A stretch of 64,000 nt of DNA from Paradevosia shaoguanensis (GTDB lineage: Bacteria > Pseudomonadota > Alphaproteobacteria > Rhizobiales > Devosiaceae). Positions 19,742 to 26,998 of this stretch are shown in pieces (the stretch's first letter is position 1; the number at the start of each line of letters is the position of its first letter). The notes below the pieces were generated by a model, which was not told where the DNA came from, did no database searches, and was given only the letters and a program-made list of their open reading frames with translations. The stretch is taken from positions 372,001 through 436,000 of the forward strand of contig NZ_CP068983.1 in NCBI RefSeq assembly GCF_016801025.1. The letters run 5' to 3'. The position numbers and the translations under genes were made by a program.

Positions 19742-19990
19742 ATGTCCACGGTCAGCCTGAAGGATGCGAAGGCCGGTTTGTCCAGCTATGTCGACGACGC
19801 CGTTCGCGGCGAATTCGTCACCATTACACGCCACGGCAAACCCGTAGCTGCGCTGGTGCCGCTTGCCGCCGCCGAAGTGGCCCGAAAGGCGTTGGGCCGC
19901 AAGCGCGCCAGCCTCGTCACCTATCTGCGCGGCTTCCCCGGCGGGGATTTCGCACGCAATTCCGCGCCCTCGCGGGATGTAGATCTGTGA
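19742..19990 (+). CDS. Phd/YefM-type antitoxin
   Basis: 82 residues. The N-terminal motif MSTVSLKDAKAGLSSYVDDAVRGEFVTITRHGKPVAALVPL is the PhdYeFM_antitox DNA-binding fold. The C-terminal tail (about 50-82), expected to wrap the toxin, is basic then Gly/Asp-rich. The ATG at 19742 follows GAGG by a few bases; an upstream GTG at 19721 would fall inside the operator. The stop overlaps the toxin GTG by three bases. Confidence 0.85.
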   Translation: MSTVSLKDAKAGLSSYVDDAVRGEFVTITRHGKPVAALVPLAAAEVARKALGRKRASLVTYLRGFPGGDFARNSAPSRDVDL

Positions 19991-20439
19991 GCGGCTACCT
20001 GCTGGATACCAACGTCATCTCGATGCTGTCCCCGTCCCGTGCAGACGCCCCTGCCGGCTTCCTCGCCTGGCTGGACGAACGGGACGCCGAAGATCAGCTC
20101 TTCCTCTCGGTCGTTACCATCCACGAAATCGAAAAGGGCATCGGCCTTCTCGAAAGCCGCAAGGTTGAGGCAAAGGCCAGGGCCTTGCGCCTCTGGCTCT
20201 CGGGCCTCGTCTCGACTTACGACGATCGCATCCTCCCCATCGATGCCGCTGTCGCCTCACTGTCGGGCAGGCTGGAGGCCGCTGCGTCGAGCGCGGGCCA
20301 TGCGCCCGGCATGGCAGACGCGCTGATCGCCGGCACGGCAAGCGCTCACGAACTGACACTCGTCACCCGCAACCTCAGGCACTTCGAACCCTTCGGGATC
20401 GCGCTTCTCGCCCCTGAAAACTGCCGGCCCGGCTCCTAG
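19987..20439 (+). CDS. vapC: VapC-type PIN domain ribonuclease toxin
   Basis: 150 residues from a GTG at 19987 in the overlap GTGA with the antitoxin stop. PIN-domain acidic residues are visible: Asp7 in YLLDTNVIS, Glu47/Glu49 in HEIEKG, and the aspartate in GMADALIAGTA with a TRNLRHF segment near the end. VapC toxins cleave specific RNAs, often initiator tRNA or rRNA loops. Together with the preceding antitoxin it forms a complete type II module. Confidence 0.88.
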   Translation: MSGYLLDTNVISMLSPSRADAPAGFLAWLDERDAEDQLFLSVVTIHEIEKGIGLLESRKVEAKARALRLWLSGLVSTYDDRILPIDAAVASLSGRLEAAASSAGHAPGMADALIAGTASAHELTLVTRNLRHFEPFGIALLAPENCRPGS

Positions 20440-20502
20440 ACATTGCAAGCGGCCACCCCGGCACCCTAGATATCACCTCTCGACTTCAACCGGTATTTCC
20501 CC

Positions 20503-22593
20503 ATGAGCAAACCCACTCCGCCCGTCGCCGAGCGCCGCCAGCATGCTGCCACGGTGCATGGCATTACCCGGCAGGACCCTTATCATTGGCTGCGGGCCGA
20601 GAACTGGCAGGAAGTGATGCATGCGCCCGAGACGCTGCCGGCCGATATCCGCGCCTATATCGAGGCCGAGAACGCCTATTACGAGGAAGAGCTCGGCAAG
20701 CCGACTGCCGAATTGCAGGATAAGATCTTCTGGGAGATCCGCGGGCGCATCAAGGAAGACGATTCCGGCATCCCGACCCCCGATGGCCCCTGGGCCTATA
20801 ATTCGCGCATGCTCGAAGGCAAGCAGTACCCCCTCATCGTGCGCACCCCGCGCGAAGGTGGCGAGGAGCAGGTGCTGCTCGATTGCAACCTCGAAGCGGG
20901 CGACGGCTATTTCGGCTTTGCCGGCGCCAGCCACGATCCCAGCCACGCGCTCATGAGCTGGGCAGCCGACCGCCAGGGCTCGGAATATTACACCATCCAC
21001 ATCCGCGACCTCGCCACGGGCACCGAGATCGCCGACATTATCGAGCGCACGGCCGGCGACGGCGTCTGGTCGTCCGACAGCAAGAGCCTCTATTACACCG
21101 AGATCGACGACAATCACCGCCCGTTCCGCGTACGCCGCCACGTGCTGGGTACGCCCCAGGCCGATGACGAGATCGTCTACGAGGAAAAGGACCCGGGCTT
21201 TTTCGTCAGCGTCGACAAGACGCTTTCCGACAATTTCATCGTCATCGACGCCCATGACCACCAGACGTCCGAAGTCTGGCTCATCGATGCCCGCAAGGGC
21301 GGCAAGCCCTTCGTCGTCTCCCCGCGCAAGGTCGAGCGCGAATACGATATCGACGAGCGCGATGGCGAGCTCTTCATCCTCACCAATGCCGATGGCGCCG
21401 AGGACTTCAAGATCGTCACCGCCCCCGTCGCCACGCCCGGCGCCGAGCACTGGACCGATCTCGTGCCGCATCGCGAGGGCGTGCTGATCCTCGACATCAT
21501 CGTGCTCAAGCACCACCTGCTGCGCCTCGAGCGCTTCGAGGGCCTGCCGCGCATCGTCGTGCGCGACCTGCGCACCGGCCGCGAAGAGACCATCCATTTC
21601 GACGAGGAGGCCTATTCGCTCGGCATGTCGGTCGGCTACGAGTTCGATACCACCACGTTCCGGCTCACCTACGCCTCCCCGACCACGCCGTCGCGCACCT
21701 ACGACTACGACCTCGAAACCGGCGAGCGCACCCTCCTCAAGGAGCAGGAAGTCCCCTCGGGCCACAATCCCGACGACTACGTCACCCGCCGCATCTTCGC
21801 CGAGGCCGCCGATGGCGAGCGCGTGCCGATCACCCTGCTCTATCGCAAGGAAACGCCCATCGACGGCACCGCGCCCGCGCTGCTCTACGGCTACGGCGCC
21901 TATGGCATGTCGATGCCCGCCGCCTTCTCGGTTTCCGCGCTCTCGCTCGTCGATCGCGGCTTCGTCTATGCCACCGCCCATATCCGCGGCGGCATGGACA
22001 AGGGCTATCGCTGGTATCGGCTTGGCCGGCGCGAGCACAAGGTCAACACCTTTACCGATTTCATTGCCGCTGCCGAAAAGCTGGTCGCCGACCGTTACGC
22101 GGCGCCCGACCGGATCGTGGCCATGGGTGGCTCGGCCGGCGGCATGCTGATGGGTGCGGTCGCCAACATGCGCCCCGAACTCTGGGCCGGTGTCCTCGCG
22201 CAGGTGCCGTTCGTGGATGTGCTCAACACCATGCTCGACGACACCCTGCCGCTCACCCCGCCCGAATGGCCGGAATGGGGTAATCCGGTCGAATCGGAGG
22301 CCGATTACCAGCGCATCGCCTCCTACGCGCCCTATGAGCAGGTCGCCGCCAAGGCCTACCCGCCGATCTTCGCCCTCGCCGGCCTCACCGACCCGCGCGT
22401 GACCTATTGGGAACCGGCCAAATGGGTGGCCAGGCTGCGGGCAACGAAAACGGACACGAATCCGTTGTACCTCAAGACCAATATGGGCGCGGGGCACGCC
22501 GGGGCGTCCGGACGTTTCGACCGCCTCAAGGAAACGGCACTGAGCTATGCCTTTGCCCTTAAATGCGTAAATTTGGACAAGGTCTCCTCCTGA
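20503..22593 (+). CDS. ptrB: oligopeptidase B (S9A prolyl oligopeptidase family)
   Basis: 696 residues. The N-terminal seven-bladed propeller (about 70-420) is followed by the alpha/beta hydrolase domain with the nucleophile Ser544 in GGSAGG; the aspartate (LAGLTDPRV region) and the histidine (GAGHAGASGR) follow in order. The start PPVAERRQHAATVHGITRQDPYHWLR is typical of oligopeptidase B, which cuts short peptides after Arg or Lys in the cytoplasm. Full length. A 708-residue reverse frame over the gene is a codon-bias shadow. Confidence 0.92.
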   Translation: MSKPTPPVAERRQHAATVHGITRQDPYHWLRAENWQEVMHAPETLPADIRAYIEAENAYYEEELGKPTAELQDKIFWEIRGRIKEDDSGIPTPDGPWAYNSRMLEGKQYPLIVRTPREGGEEQVLLDCNLEAGDGYFGFAGASHDPSHALMSWAADRQGSEYYTIHIRDLATGTEIADIIERTAGDGVWSSDSKSLYYTEIDDNHRPFRVRRHVLGTPQADDEIVYEEKDPGFFVSVDKTLSDNFIVIDAHDHQTSEVWLIDARKGGKPFVVSPRKVEREYDIDERDGELFILTNADGAEDFKIVTAPVATPGAEHWTDLVPHREGVLILDIIVLKHHLLRLERFEGLPRIVVRDLRTGREETIHFDEEAYSLGMSVGYEFDTTTFRLTYASPTTPSRTYDYDLETGERTLLKEQEVPSGHNPDDYVTRRIFAEAADGERVPITLLYRKETPIDGTAPALLYGYGAYGMSMPAAFSVSALSLVDRGFVYATAHIRGGMDKGYRWYRLGRREHKVNTFTDFIAAAEKLVADRYAAPDRIVAMGGSAGGMLMGAVANMRPELWAGVLAQVPFVDVLNTMLDDTLPLTPPEWPEWGNPVESEADYQRIASYAPYEQVAAKAYPPIFALAGLTDPRVTYWEPAKWVARLRATKTDTNPLYLKTNMGAGHAGASGRFDRLKETALSYAFALKCVNLDKVSS

Positions 22594-22598
22594 GGCCA

Positions 22599-22625
22599 TT
22601 GCCCGAATAAAACAACGCGTATATT
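22599..22625 (+). promoter_or_regulatory. possible promoter of the superoxide dismutase gene
   Basis: TTGCCC and TATATT separated by 15 bases in a locally AT-rich gap. The spacing is short, so this is only a candidate. Confidence 0.3.
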
Positions 22626-22682
22626 GTCAAATCCATCTGCCGGTTCCCGGCGCGTCATTTTCTTCAATCAAGGAGGCCGAAA

Positions 22683-23285
22683 ATGGCTTTTGAACTGCCC
22701 GCCCTGCCCTATGCATACGATGCGCTTGGTCCGTACATGAGCAAGGAAACGCTCGAGTACCACCACGACAAGCACCACCAGGCTTACGTGACCAACGGCA
22801 ACAAGCTGCTTGAGGGTTCGGGCCTGGAAGGCAAGAGCCTGGAGGACATCGTCAAGGAGAGCTTCGGCAAGAACGCCGGTCTCTTTAACAATGCCGGCCA
22901 GCACTACAACCACATCCATTTCTGGAAGTGGATGAAGCCGAATGGCGGCGGCAAGAACCTGCCGGGCGCATTGCAGAAGGCTATCGATTCCGATCTCGGC
23001 GGCTACGACAAGTTCCGCACCGATTTCGTGGCGGCCGGCGTCGGCCAGTTCGGTTCGGGCTGGGCCTGGCTCTCGCTCAAGAACGGCAAGCTCGAAATCA
23101 CCAAGACGGCCAACGGCGAAAACCCGCTGGTCCACGGCGGCACGCCGCTCCTGGGCGTCGACGTGTGGGAACACTCCTACTACATCGACTACCGCAACCT
23201 CCGCCCGAAATACCTCGAGGCCTTCGTCGACAACCTGGTGAACTGGGACTACGTGGCCGAACTCTACGAAGCCGCCAGCAAGTAA
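22683..23285 (+). CDS. sodB: superoxide dismutase (Fe/Mn family)
   Basis: 200 residues, normal length. Metal ligands are recognisable in LEYHHDKHHQAYV, HYNHIHFWKWM and DVWEHSYYIDYRN. The enzyme turns superoxide into oxygen and hydrogen peroxide. The residue set is closest to the iron or cambialistic type, but the metal cannot be fixed by eye. AAGGAGG is close before the ATG. A strong terminator follows. Confidence 0.93.
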   Translation: MAFELPALPYAYDALGPYMSKETLEYHHDKHHQAYVTNGNKLLEGSGLEGKSLEDIVKESFGKNAGLFNNAGQHYNHIHFWKWMKPNGGGKNLPGALQKAIDSDLGGYDKFRTDFVAAGVGQFGSGWAWLSLKNGKLEITKTANGENPLVHGGTPLLGVDVWEHSYYIDYRNLRPKYLEAFVDNLVNWDYVAELYEAASK

Positions 23286-23311
23286 GCTTTTCGGGTTAAC
23301 CGGATTTTTTG

Positions 23312-23344
23312 AACCCGTCCGCCATCAGGCGGGCGGGTTTTTCT
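23312..23344 (+). terminator. terminator of sodB
   Basis: Arms AACCCGTCCGCC (23312-23323) and GGCGGGCGGGTT (23328-23339), one G-T wobble, four-base loop, followed by a T run. Confidence 0.85.
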
Positions 23345-23394
23345 ATGAGAGGGCGGCGGGGGGTACTTGCCCGTTTTCCCCTACCTCTCCCCAC

Positions 23395-23466
23395 ACGGAA
23401 CTTCCCGGGGCCAACACCCGAGGCCTATTGCCCCCCTCCACTCGAGTAGCACCATCCGTGGGCCCC
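23395..23466. repeat. palindromic element copy A3, left part (split by the insertion sequence)
   Basis: Left hairpin and centre of the element, ending CCATCCGTGGGCCCC. The right part resumes at 24568 after the insertion sequence. Joined, the two parts give the intact sequence TGGGCCCCGGCTCT. Confidence 0.8.
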
Positions 23467-23489
23467 TGTGTAATTGTGCTGTGTCATAT

Positions 23490-23624
23490 TGGGTGCGGGC
23501 GGGAGACCGTTGGGCCCCAGGTTTAAAGACCGAGAGCCGGCACGGGTCCCCGCCCGCTTTGACAAACACCTGAACAGTTGCGCGAGGCCGCTCGAGACGG
23601 ACCTCGGATCACAGGGACAGGCCC
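23490..23624 (+). ncRNA. candidate bridge RNA of IS110 copy 1
   Basis: The left end folds as an IS621-type bridge RNA. A stem (GCGGGCGGG 23495-23503 plus GACC, with GGTC plus CCCGCCCGC 23545-23557) closes an internal loop holding TGGGCCCC (23511-23518), identical to the left flank, and AGAGCCGG (23533-23540), the reverse complement of the right flank CCGGCTCT. Next come ACAGTTGC (23574-23581), identical to the right end of the element, and CACAGG (23610-23615), the reverse complement of CCTGTG at the left junction, around a CGAGG/CCTCG hairpin. Exact RNA ends are not known. Confidence 0.75.
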
Positions 23625-24557
23625 ATGACCCTATCACCGACCTGGATTGGAATCGACGTTTCGAAAGCCTGGCTGGATATCGCCTCTTCCGGCGGGGAGG
23701 GCGTGCAGCGGATTGCTAACACGATGGACGCCATCGCCGCATTCGCCGCCACGCTGGAGCGGGAGGGCACTCTCGTGGTGCTGGAGGCGAGCGGGGTTTA
23801 CGACAAGAGCTTGCGCGCCGGACTGGCGCTGGCCGGGATCGGCCATGTCCGGGTCAATCCGCAGCGGGCCCGTGACTTTGCGCGGGCGAGCGGCCGGCTC
23901 GCCAAGACCGATGCGCTCGATGCGGCCATGCTTGCCGAAATGGGCCGGGCCCTGCGCCTCGTGGCCGACCCGCTGCCCGAGGCCGGACGCGAGCGGCTCG
24001 GCCTGCTCAGCCGCCGCCGCGACCAGTTGGTGGCCATGCGCACCCAGGAAAAGCAGCGCCGGATCGAGATAACCGATTCCTTCATCGGCGCCGACCTGGA
24101 CCGGCACATGGCCGGCCTCAACCAGGCCATCGCCGCCATCGAGGTCGAAATCCAGAACCAGATCGGCAGCGATGCCGCCCTGGCACAGGACCAGGCCCTG
24201 ATCCGCTCGGTGCCCGGCATCGGCCCGGTCACCGCCTCTGTCCTGGCCGCCCTGATGCCCGAACTGGGCCGACGCTCGGGCAAGCAGATCGCCACCCTGG
24301 CCGGGTTGGCCCCGCTCAACAACGATAGCGGCCTACGGCGCGGACAGCGCTCCATCCGCGGGGGCCGCCGCCGCGTCCGCCAGGCCCTCTACATGGCCGC
24401 CGTTGCATCCTTGCGAACACAATCGCCTCTCAACGCCTTCTACCACCGTCTGCGCCAGGCCGGAAAACCACCCAAGCCCGCCCTCGTCGCCCTCGCCAGA
24501 AAGCTCCTCGTCACCATCAACGCCATCATGAAAACCCGAACAAGCTTCGCAACCTGA
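23625..24557 (+). CDS. IS110-family transposase (bridge-RNA-guided recombinase)
   Basis: 310 residues. The N-terminal RuvC-like DEDD domain shows Asp10 in WIGIDVSK, Glu in VVLEASGVYD and the two aspartates in KTDALDAAMLAEM. A coiled-coil-like middle (about 120-190) leads to the C-terminal Transposase_20 domain with RSVPGIGPVTASVLAALMPELG and the catalytic serine region LAGLAPLNNDSG. Complete and uninterrupted, so likely active. Dimers or tetramers recombine donor and target DNA under bridge RNA guidance. Confidence 0.92.
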   Translation: MTLSPTWIGIDVSKAWLDIASSGGEGVQRIANTMDAIAAFAATLEREGTLVVLEASGVYDKSLRAGLALAGIGHVRVNPQRARDFARASGRLAKTDALDAAMLAEMGRALRLVADPLPEAGRERLGLLSRRRDQLVAMRTQEKQRRIEITDSFIGADLDRHMAGLNQAIAAIEVEIQNQIGSDAALAQDQALIRSVPGIGPVTASVLAALMPELGRRSGKQIATLAGLAPLNNDSGLRRGQRSIRGGRRRVRQALYMAAVASLRTQSPLNAFYHRLRQAGKPPKPALVALARKLLVTINAIMKTRTSFAT

Positions 24558-24567
24558 ATTACAGTTG

Positions 24568-24588
24568 CCGGCTCTACGGCCGGGGAAG
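24568..24588. repeat. palindromic element copy A3, right part
   Basis: CCGGCTCTACGGCCGGGGAAG, the right hairpin of the interrupted element, immediately after the insertion sequence. Confidence 0.75.
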
Positions 24589-24644
24589 ATCGAGAGGCTG
24601 GCGAGATAGCGCCTTATCGCGAGATCCCACCCCATCGCCCTCGC

Positions 24645-24747
24645 CCCTTGTGGGAGAGGGTGCCCGAAGGGCGGGTGAGGGGTTGCCCCAACCACCGAGC
24701 CCCCTCATCCGGCGCTACGCGCCACCTTCTCCCACAAGGGGAGAAGG
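24645..24747. repeat. inverted pair element B1
   Basis: Inverted copies of a unit with the core ACCTTCTCCCACAAGGGG, separated by about 15 bases. Two further pairs follow at about 24957 and 25248. Confidence 0.7.
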
Positions 24748-24805
24748 AAACCGGTGGCACCGCCCTCACCTCCCTCACCTATCGCCCTCACCCTTCACCC
24801 CGCCC

Positions 24806-24900
24806 CACCACAGCACTTCCCCGGGCGAAGACCCGGGGGCTATTGCACCCCTCCACCCGAGTGGCGCTATCCATGGGCCCCGACTCTACGGCCGGGGAAG
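24806..24900. repeat. palindromic element copy A4
   Basis: Uninterrupted copy. Its right half reads TGGGCCCCGACTCT (24874-24887), one base different from the site occupied by IS110 copy 1. Confidence 0.8.
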
Positions 24901-24956
24901 ATCGAGAGATTGGCGAGACAGCGCCTTAACGCGAGATCGCCCCCCATCGCCCTCGC

Positions 24957-25059
24957 CCCTTGTGAGAGAGGGTGCCCGAAAGGCGGGTGAGGGGTTGCCA
25001 CAGCCACCGTAGCCCCTCATCCGGCGCTGCGCGCCACCTTCTCCCACAAGGGGAGAAGG
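24957..25059. repeat. inverted pair element B2
   Basis: Second copy of the B pair, with CTCTCACAAGGGG-type and CTTCTCCCACAAGGGG arms. Confidence 0.7.
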
Positions 25060-25095
25060 AACCGGTGGCACCGCTCCACCCTCATCTCGCCCTCC

Positions 25096-25191
25096 CCACC
25101 ACCGCACTTCCCCGGGCGAAGACCCGGGGCCTAATGCACCCCTCCACCCGAGTGGCGCCATCCATGGGCCCCGGCTCTACGGCCGGGGAAG
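25096..25191. repeat. palindromic element copy A5 with an unoccupied perfect IS110 target
   Basis: Contains TGGGCCCCGGCTCT at 25165-25178, identical over 14 bases to the reconstructed target of IS110 copy 1, with no insertion. Confidence 0.85.
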
Positions 25192-25247
25192 ATCGAGAGG
25201 CTGGCGAGGACTTGTATTCAGCGCGAGATCCCACCCCATCGCCCTCG

Positions 25248-25350
25248 CCCCTTGTGGGAGAGGGTGCCCGAAGGGCGGGTGAGGGGTTGCCCCAACCACC
25301 GAGCCCCCTCATCTGGCGCTACCGCGCCACCTTCTCCCACAAGGGGAGAA
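25248..25350. repeat. inverted pair element B3
   Basis: Third copy of the B pair; differs from B1 by a few bases and a one-base insertion in the loop (GGCGCTACCGCGCC). Confidence 0.7.
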
Positions 25351-25406
25351 GGAAACCGGTGGCACCGCCCTCACCTCCCTCACCTATCGCCCTCACCCTT
25401 CACCCG

Positions 25407-25517
25407 CCCCACCACCGCACTTCCCCGGGCGAAGGCCCGGGGCCCATTGCACCCCTCCACCCGAGTGGAGCCATCCGTGGACCCCGGCTCTGCGGCCGGG
25501 GAAGTGCGGTGGTGGGG
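25407..25517. repeat. palindromic element copy A6, the most complete (111 bases)
   Basis: Bounded by perfect 22-base terminal inverted repeats (25407-25428 and 25496-25517; start CCCCACCACCGCACTTCC, end GGAAGTGCGGTGGTGGGG). It defines the full size of the family and gives it the look of a small non-autonomous palindromic element. Confidence 0.85.
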
Positions 25518-25718
25518 AGGGGCGAGCAAGTGCAACAGACGCCCTAGTGGCCCAAGCGGCCCCCACCTCCCCCTCAAAACAACCGGCGCGCTCCCGCCCC
25601 CGCCCCGCTATTTCACCAGCGTTTCGCATAATCACCGCTAGTCCTCACGAGATACTTCTCCAGTTGAGGATCGCGTGGTAACGATTTGTTAACGAAGAAG
25701 ACTGGTTCGGGTGGCTTG

Positions 25719-26234
25719 GTGAAGGTAGTAGCGGTTCTCGCGGCAAATCCGGCGCTGTCGTCTATTTTGACGATGGTGCTTGCCGGCTGCCCGAGTCTGC
25801 GCGTGCGCCTGTTCGAAAGCCGCGCCGCTCTCACCACCTATATGCGCCTGGCGCCCGTAGACGTGGTCGTGGCCGATTTCGATTGCGACGACGCCCCCGC
25901 CGACCAGCTCGCCGCCGCCCTGCGCCAGGACGAGCACCTCCACCGGCGCGACTTCTCGATCATCGCCCTCACCCGCACGGTGACCGACACGACCCGCAAC
26001 GCCGCGGTTTCCGCCGGGATCGACGAGGTCATCGTCAAGCCGATGTCGCCCCGTTATCTCCTCGAGCGGGTCCTCGCCCGCACCCGCCGGCAGGATCACC
26101 CGGTGCGCAGCGCCGCTTATCACGGCCCCGAACGCCGCCACCGCCTCACCCTGCCGCCCGCCGGGATCTATGCGCGCAAGAGCGACAACGTAATCCCCCT
26201 CTTCGGCCGTCCCCGCCAGCACGAATTCCACTGA
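25719..26234 (+). CDS. response-regulator receiver-like protein
   Basis: 171 residues from a GTG at 25719 (a TTG lies one codon upstream). The receiver-like fold starts VKVVAVLAANPALSSILTMVL, with VDVVVADFDCDDAP carrying the expected phospho-aspartate strand, ALTRT as the Thr/Ser position and EVIVKPMSPRYLLERV with the conserved Lys-Pro. The acidic pair near the N-terminus is missing (AANPAL instead of DDD/E), so phosphorylation is doubtful. The tail (about 125-171) is basic with no DNA-binding domain recognised. No partner kinase nearby. Confidence 0.7.
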   Translation: MKVVAVLAANPALSSILTMVLAGCPSLRVRLFESRAALTTYMRLAPVDVVVADFDCDDAPADQLAAALRQDEHLHRRDFSIIALTRTVTDTTRNAAVSAGIDEVIVKPMSPRYLLERVLARTRRQDHPVRSAAYHGPERRHRLTLPPAGIYARKSDNVIPLFGRPRQHEFH

Positions 26235-26624
26235 GCCAAGATGTCCACCTCGGCCGCCGCCGAGGTATGATGGCGGCATCGCTTGTGCGCCCTAAGAGGT
26301 TGATCGAAATACATTTTGTGCAAATTGCTGCCAAATCCGCGTAAAACGCGCGCAACATTGGCAAAGATTGCCCGAAATTGAGTCAAAATTTAACGATTTG
26401 AGGGTGCAAGCGAGAGAGAATATCCAGAAATTTCAAATAGTTACTGGACGAACCCACAGGAAAACCTTACCAAAAAACATCTCAAAAACTCCGTGAAACA
26501 ATGTTTCACGCGAACGCAACCGCCCACGGCGCTACGCACCGCCCCCCACCAGCCTCGTCCCTGCGGCCGCATCCCCGTCAGAAGATACCCACCCACGCCC
26601 CGAGAATCGAACGAGCGACCGGGC
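26235..26624. other. AT-rich intergenic region
   Basis: A 390-base gap between two convergent units. It is clearly richer in A and T than its surroundings around 26290-26490. It contains the CGTGAAAC/GTTTCACG hairpin that probably ends the clpS unit. No open frame with family character was found; an unannotated small RNA is possible but not supported. Confidence 0.6.
26484..26510 (-). terminator. probable terminator of the herA-like/LOG-like/clpS unit
   Basis: Arms CGTGAAAC (26492-26499) and GTTTCACG (26503-26510) with a three-base loop. On the minus strand the stem is followed by GAGTTTTTGAG. Confidence 0.55.
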
Positions 26625-26930
26625 CTACTCCTCCGGCTCCGTGGTAAACAGCAGCGGATACCCCTTGCTCCGGGCCATCTCGGTCGCCCGGTTGGCCTTG
26701 GTCTCGGCCACTTCCTGGATATACACCGCCACCACGCAGACCCCGCGCTGGTGCGCGGTGATCATCACCCGGTAGGCCTGGTCCTCGCTCATGCGGAACT
26801 CGCCCTTGAGCAGCACCACCACGAATTCGCGGGGCGTATAGTCATCGTTGACGAGGATAACCTTGTGGAGGCGAGGACGCTGGGTCTTCACCTCGGTCTT
26901 GGTGCGCGGTGTGGTTACGGCATCGCTCAT
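26625..26930 (-). CDS. clpS: ATP-dependent Clp protease adaptor ClpS
   Basis: 101 residues from the ATG at 26930 (MSDAVTTP...); an upstream in-frame codon would add eight residues. The core LHKVILVNDDYTPREFVVVLLKGEF carries the N-degron pocket residues (Asn-Asp), and HQRGVCVVAVY follows. ClpS brings N-end-rule substrates to ClpAP. clpA is not adjacent; alphaproteobacteria often have two clpS genes, and this copy sits instead with a LOG-like and a HerA-like gene. Confidence 0.9.
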   Translation of the reverse strand: MSDAVTTPRTKTEVKTQRPRLHKVILVNDDYTPREFVVVLLKGEFRMSEDQAYRVMITAHQRGVCVVAVYIQEVAETKANRATEMARSKGYPLLFTTEPEE

Positions 26931-26998
26931 CGGCCTTCTCCCGATGGCCAGCAACGCCCCATTATGCGCCCGCGCGTGCTCTCGATGAAGTCAATTCG

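Larger units (their letters stand above)
23467..24567 (+). mobile_element. IS110-family insertion sequence, intact copy 1
   Basis: 1101 bases. The ends were found by comparing with the second copy (33178-34277) and with uninterrupted palindromic elements. The left end is TGTGTAATTGTG and the right end CTGAATTACAGTTG; TGTAATT and AATTACA form the only short sub-terminal inverted repeat. A CC dinucleotide is present on both sides, as expected for a core retained at both junctions and not a staggered target duplication. A 158-base non-coding left end precedes the transposase and only 10 bases follow it, the IS110/IS621 layout. Confidence 0.9.
24558..25718. other. gene-free tandem field of composite repeats
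   Basis: No gene is supported between the IS110 transposase and the response regulator. The stretch is built of alternating elements of two kinds (A, the 92-111 base palindrome; B, an inverted pair of a 40-base unit) in the order A3-right, B1, A4, B2, A5, B3, A6, giving a macro-repeat of about 290-310 bases. Open frames are Pro/His/Arg-rich artefacts of this repetition. Confidence 0.8.

Noticed and set aside
20473-22599. A 708-residue minus-strand frame across ptrB
   Set aside because: Exact shadow of a highly codon-biased gene; no domain, no ribosome-binding site.
24568-25517. Regularly spaced repeats, considered as a CRISPR array
   Set aside because: Units are about 300 bases and made of two palindromic elements; no 25-40 base repeats with unique spacers and no cas genes.
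26492-26510. A GTGAAACA...TGTTTCAC hairpin, considered as a parS site
   Set aside because: The half-sites are in the opposite order to parS (TGTTTCAC-GTGAAACA) with a three-base spacer; a terminator for clpS fits better and no parAB is near.
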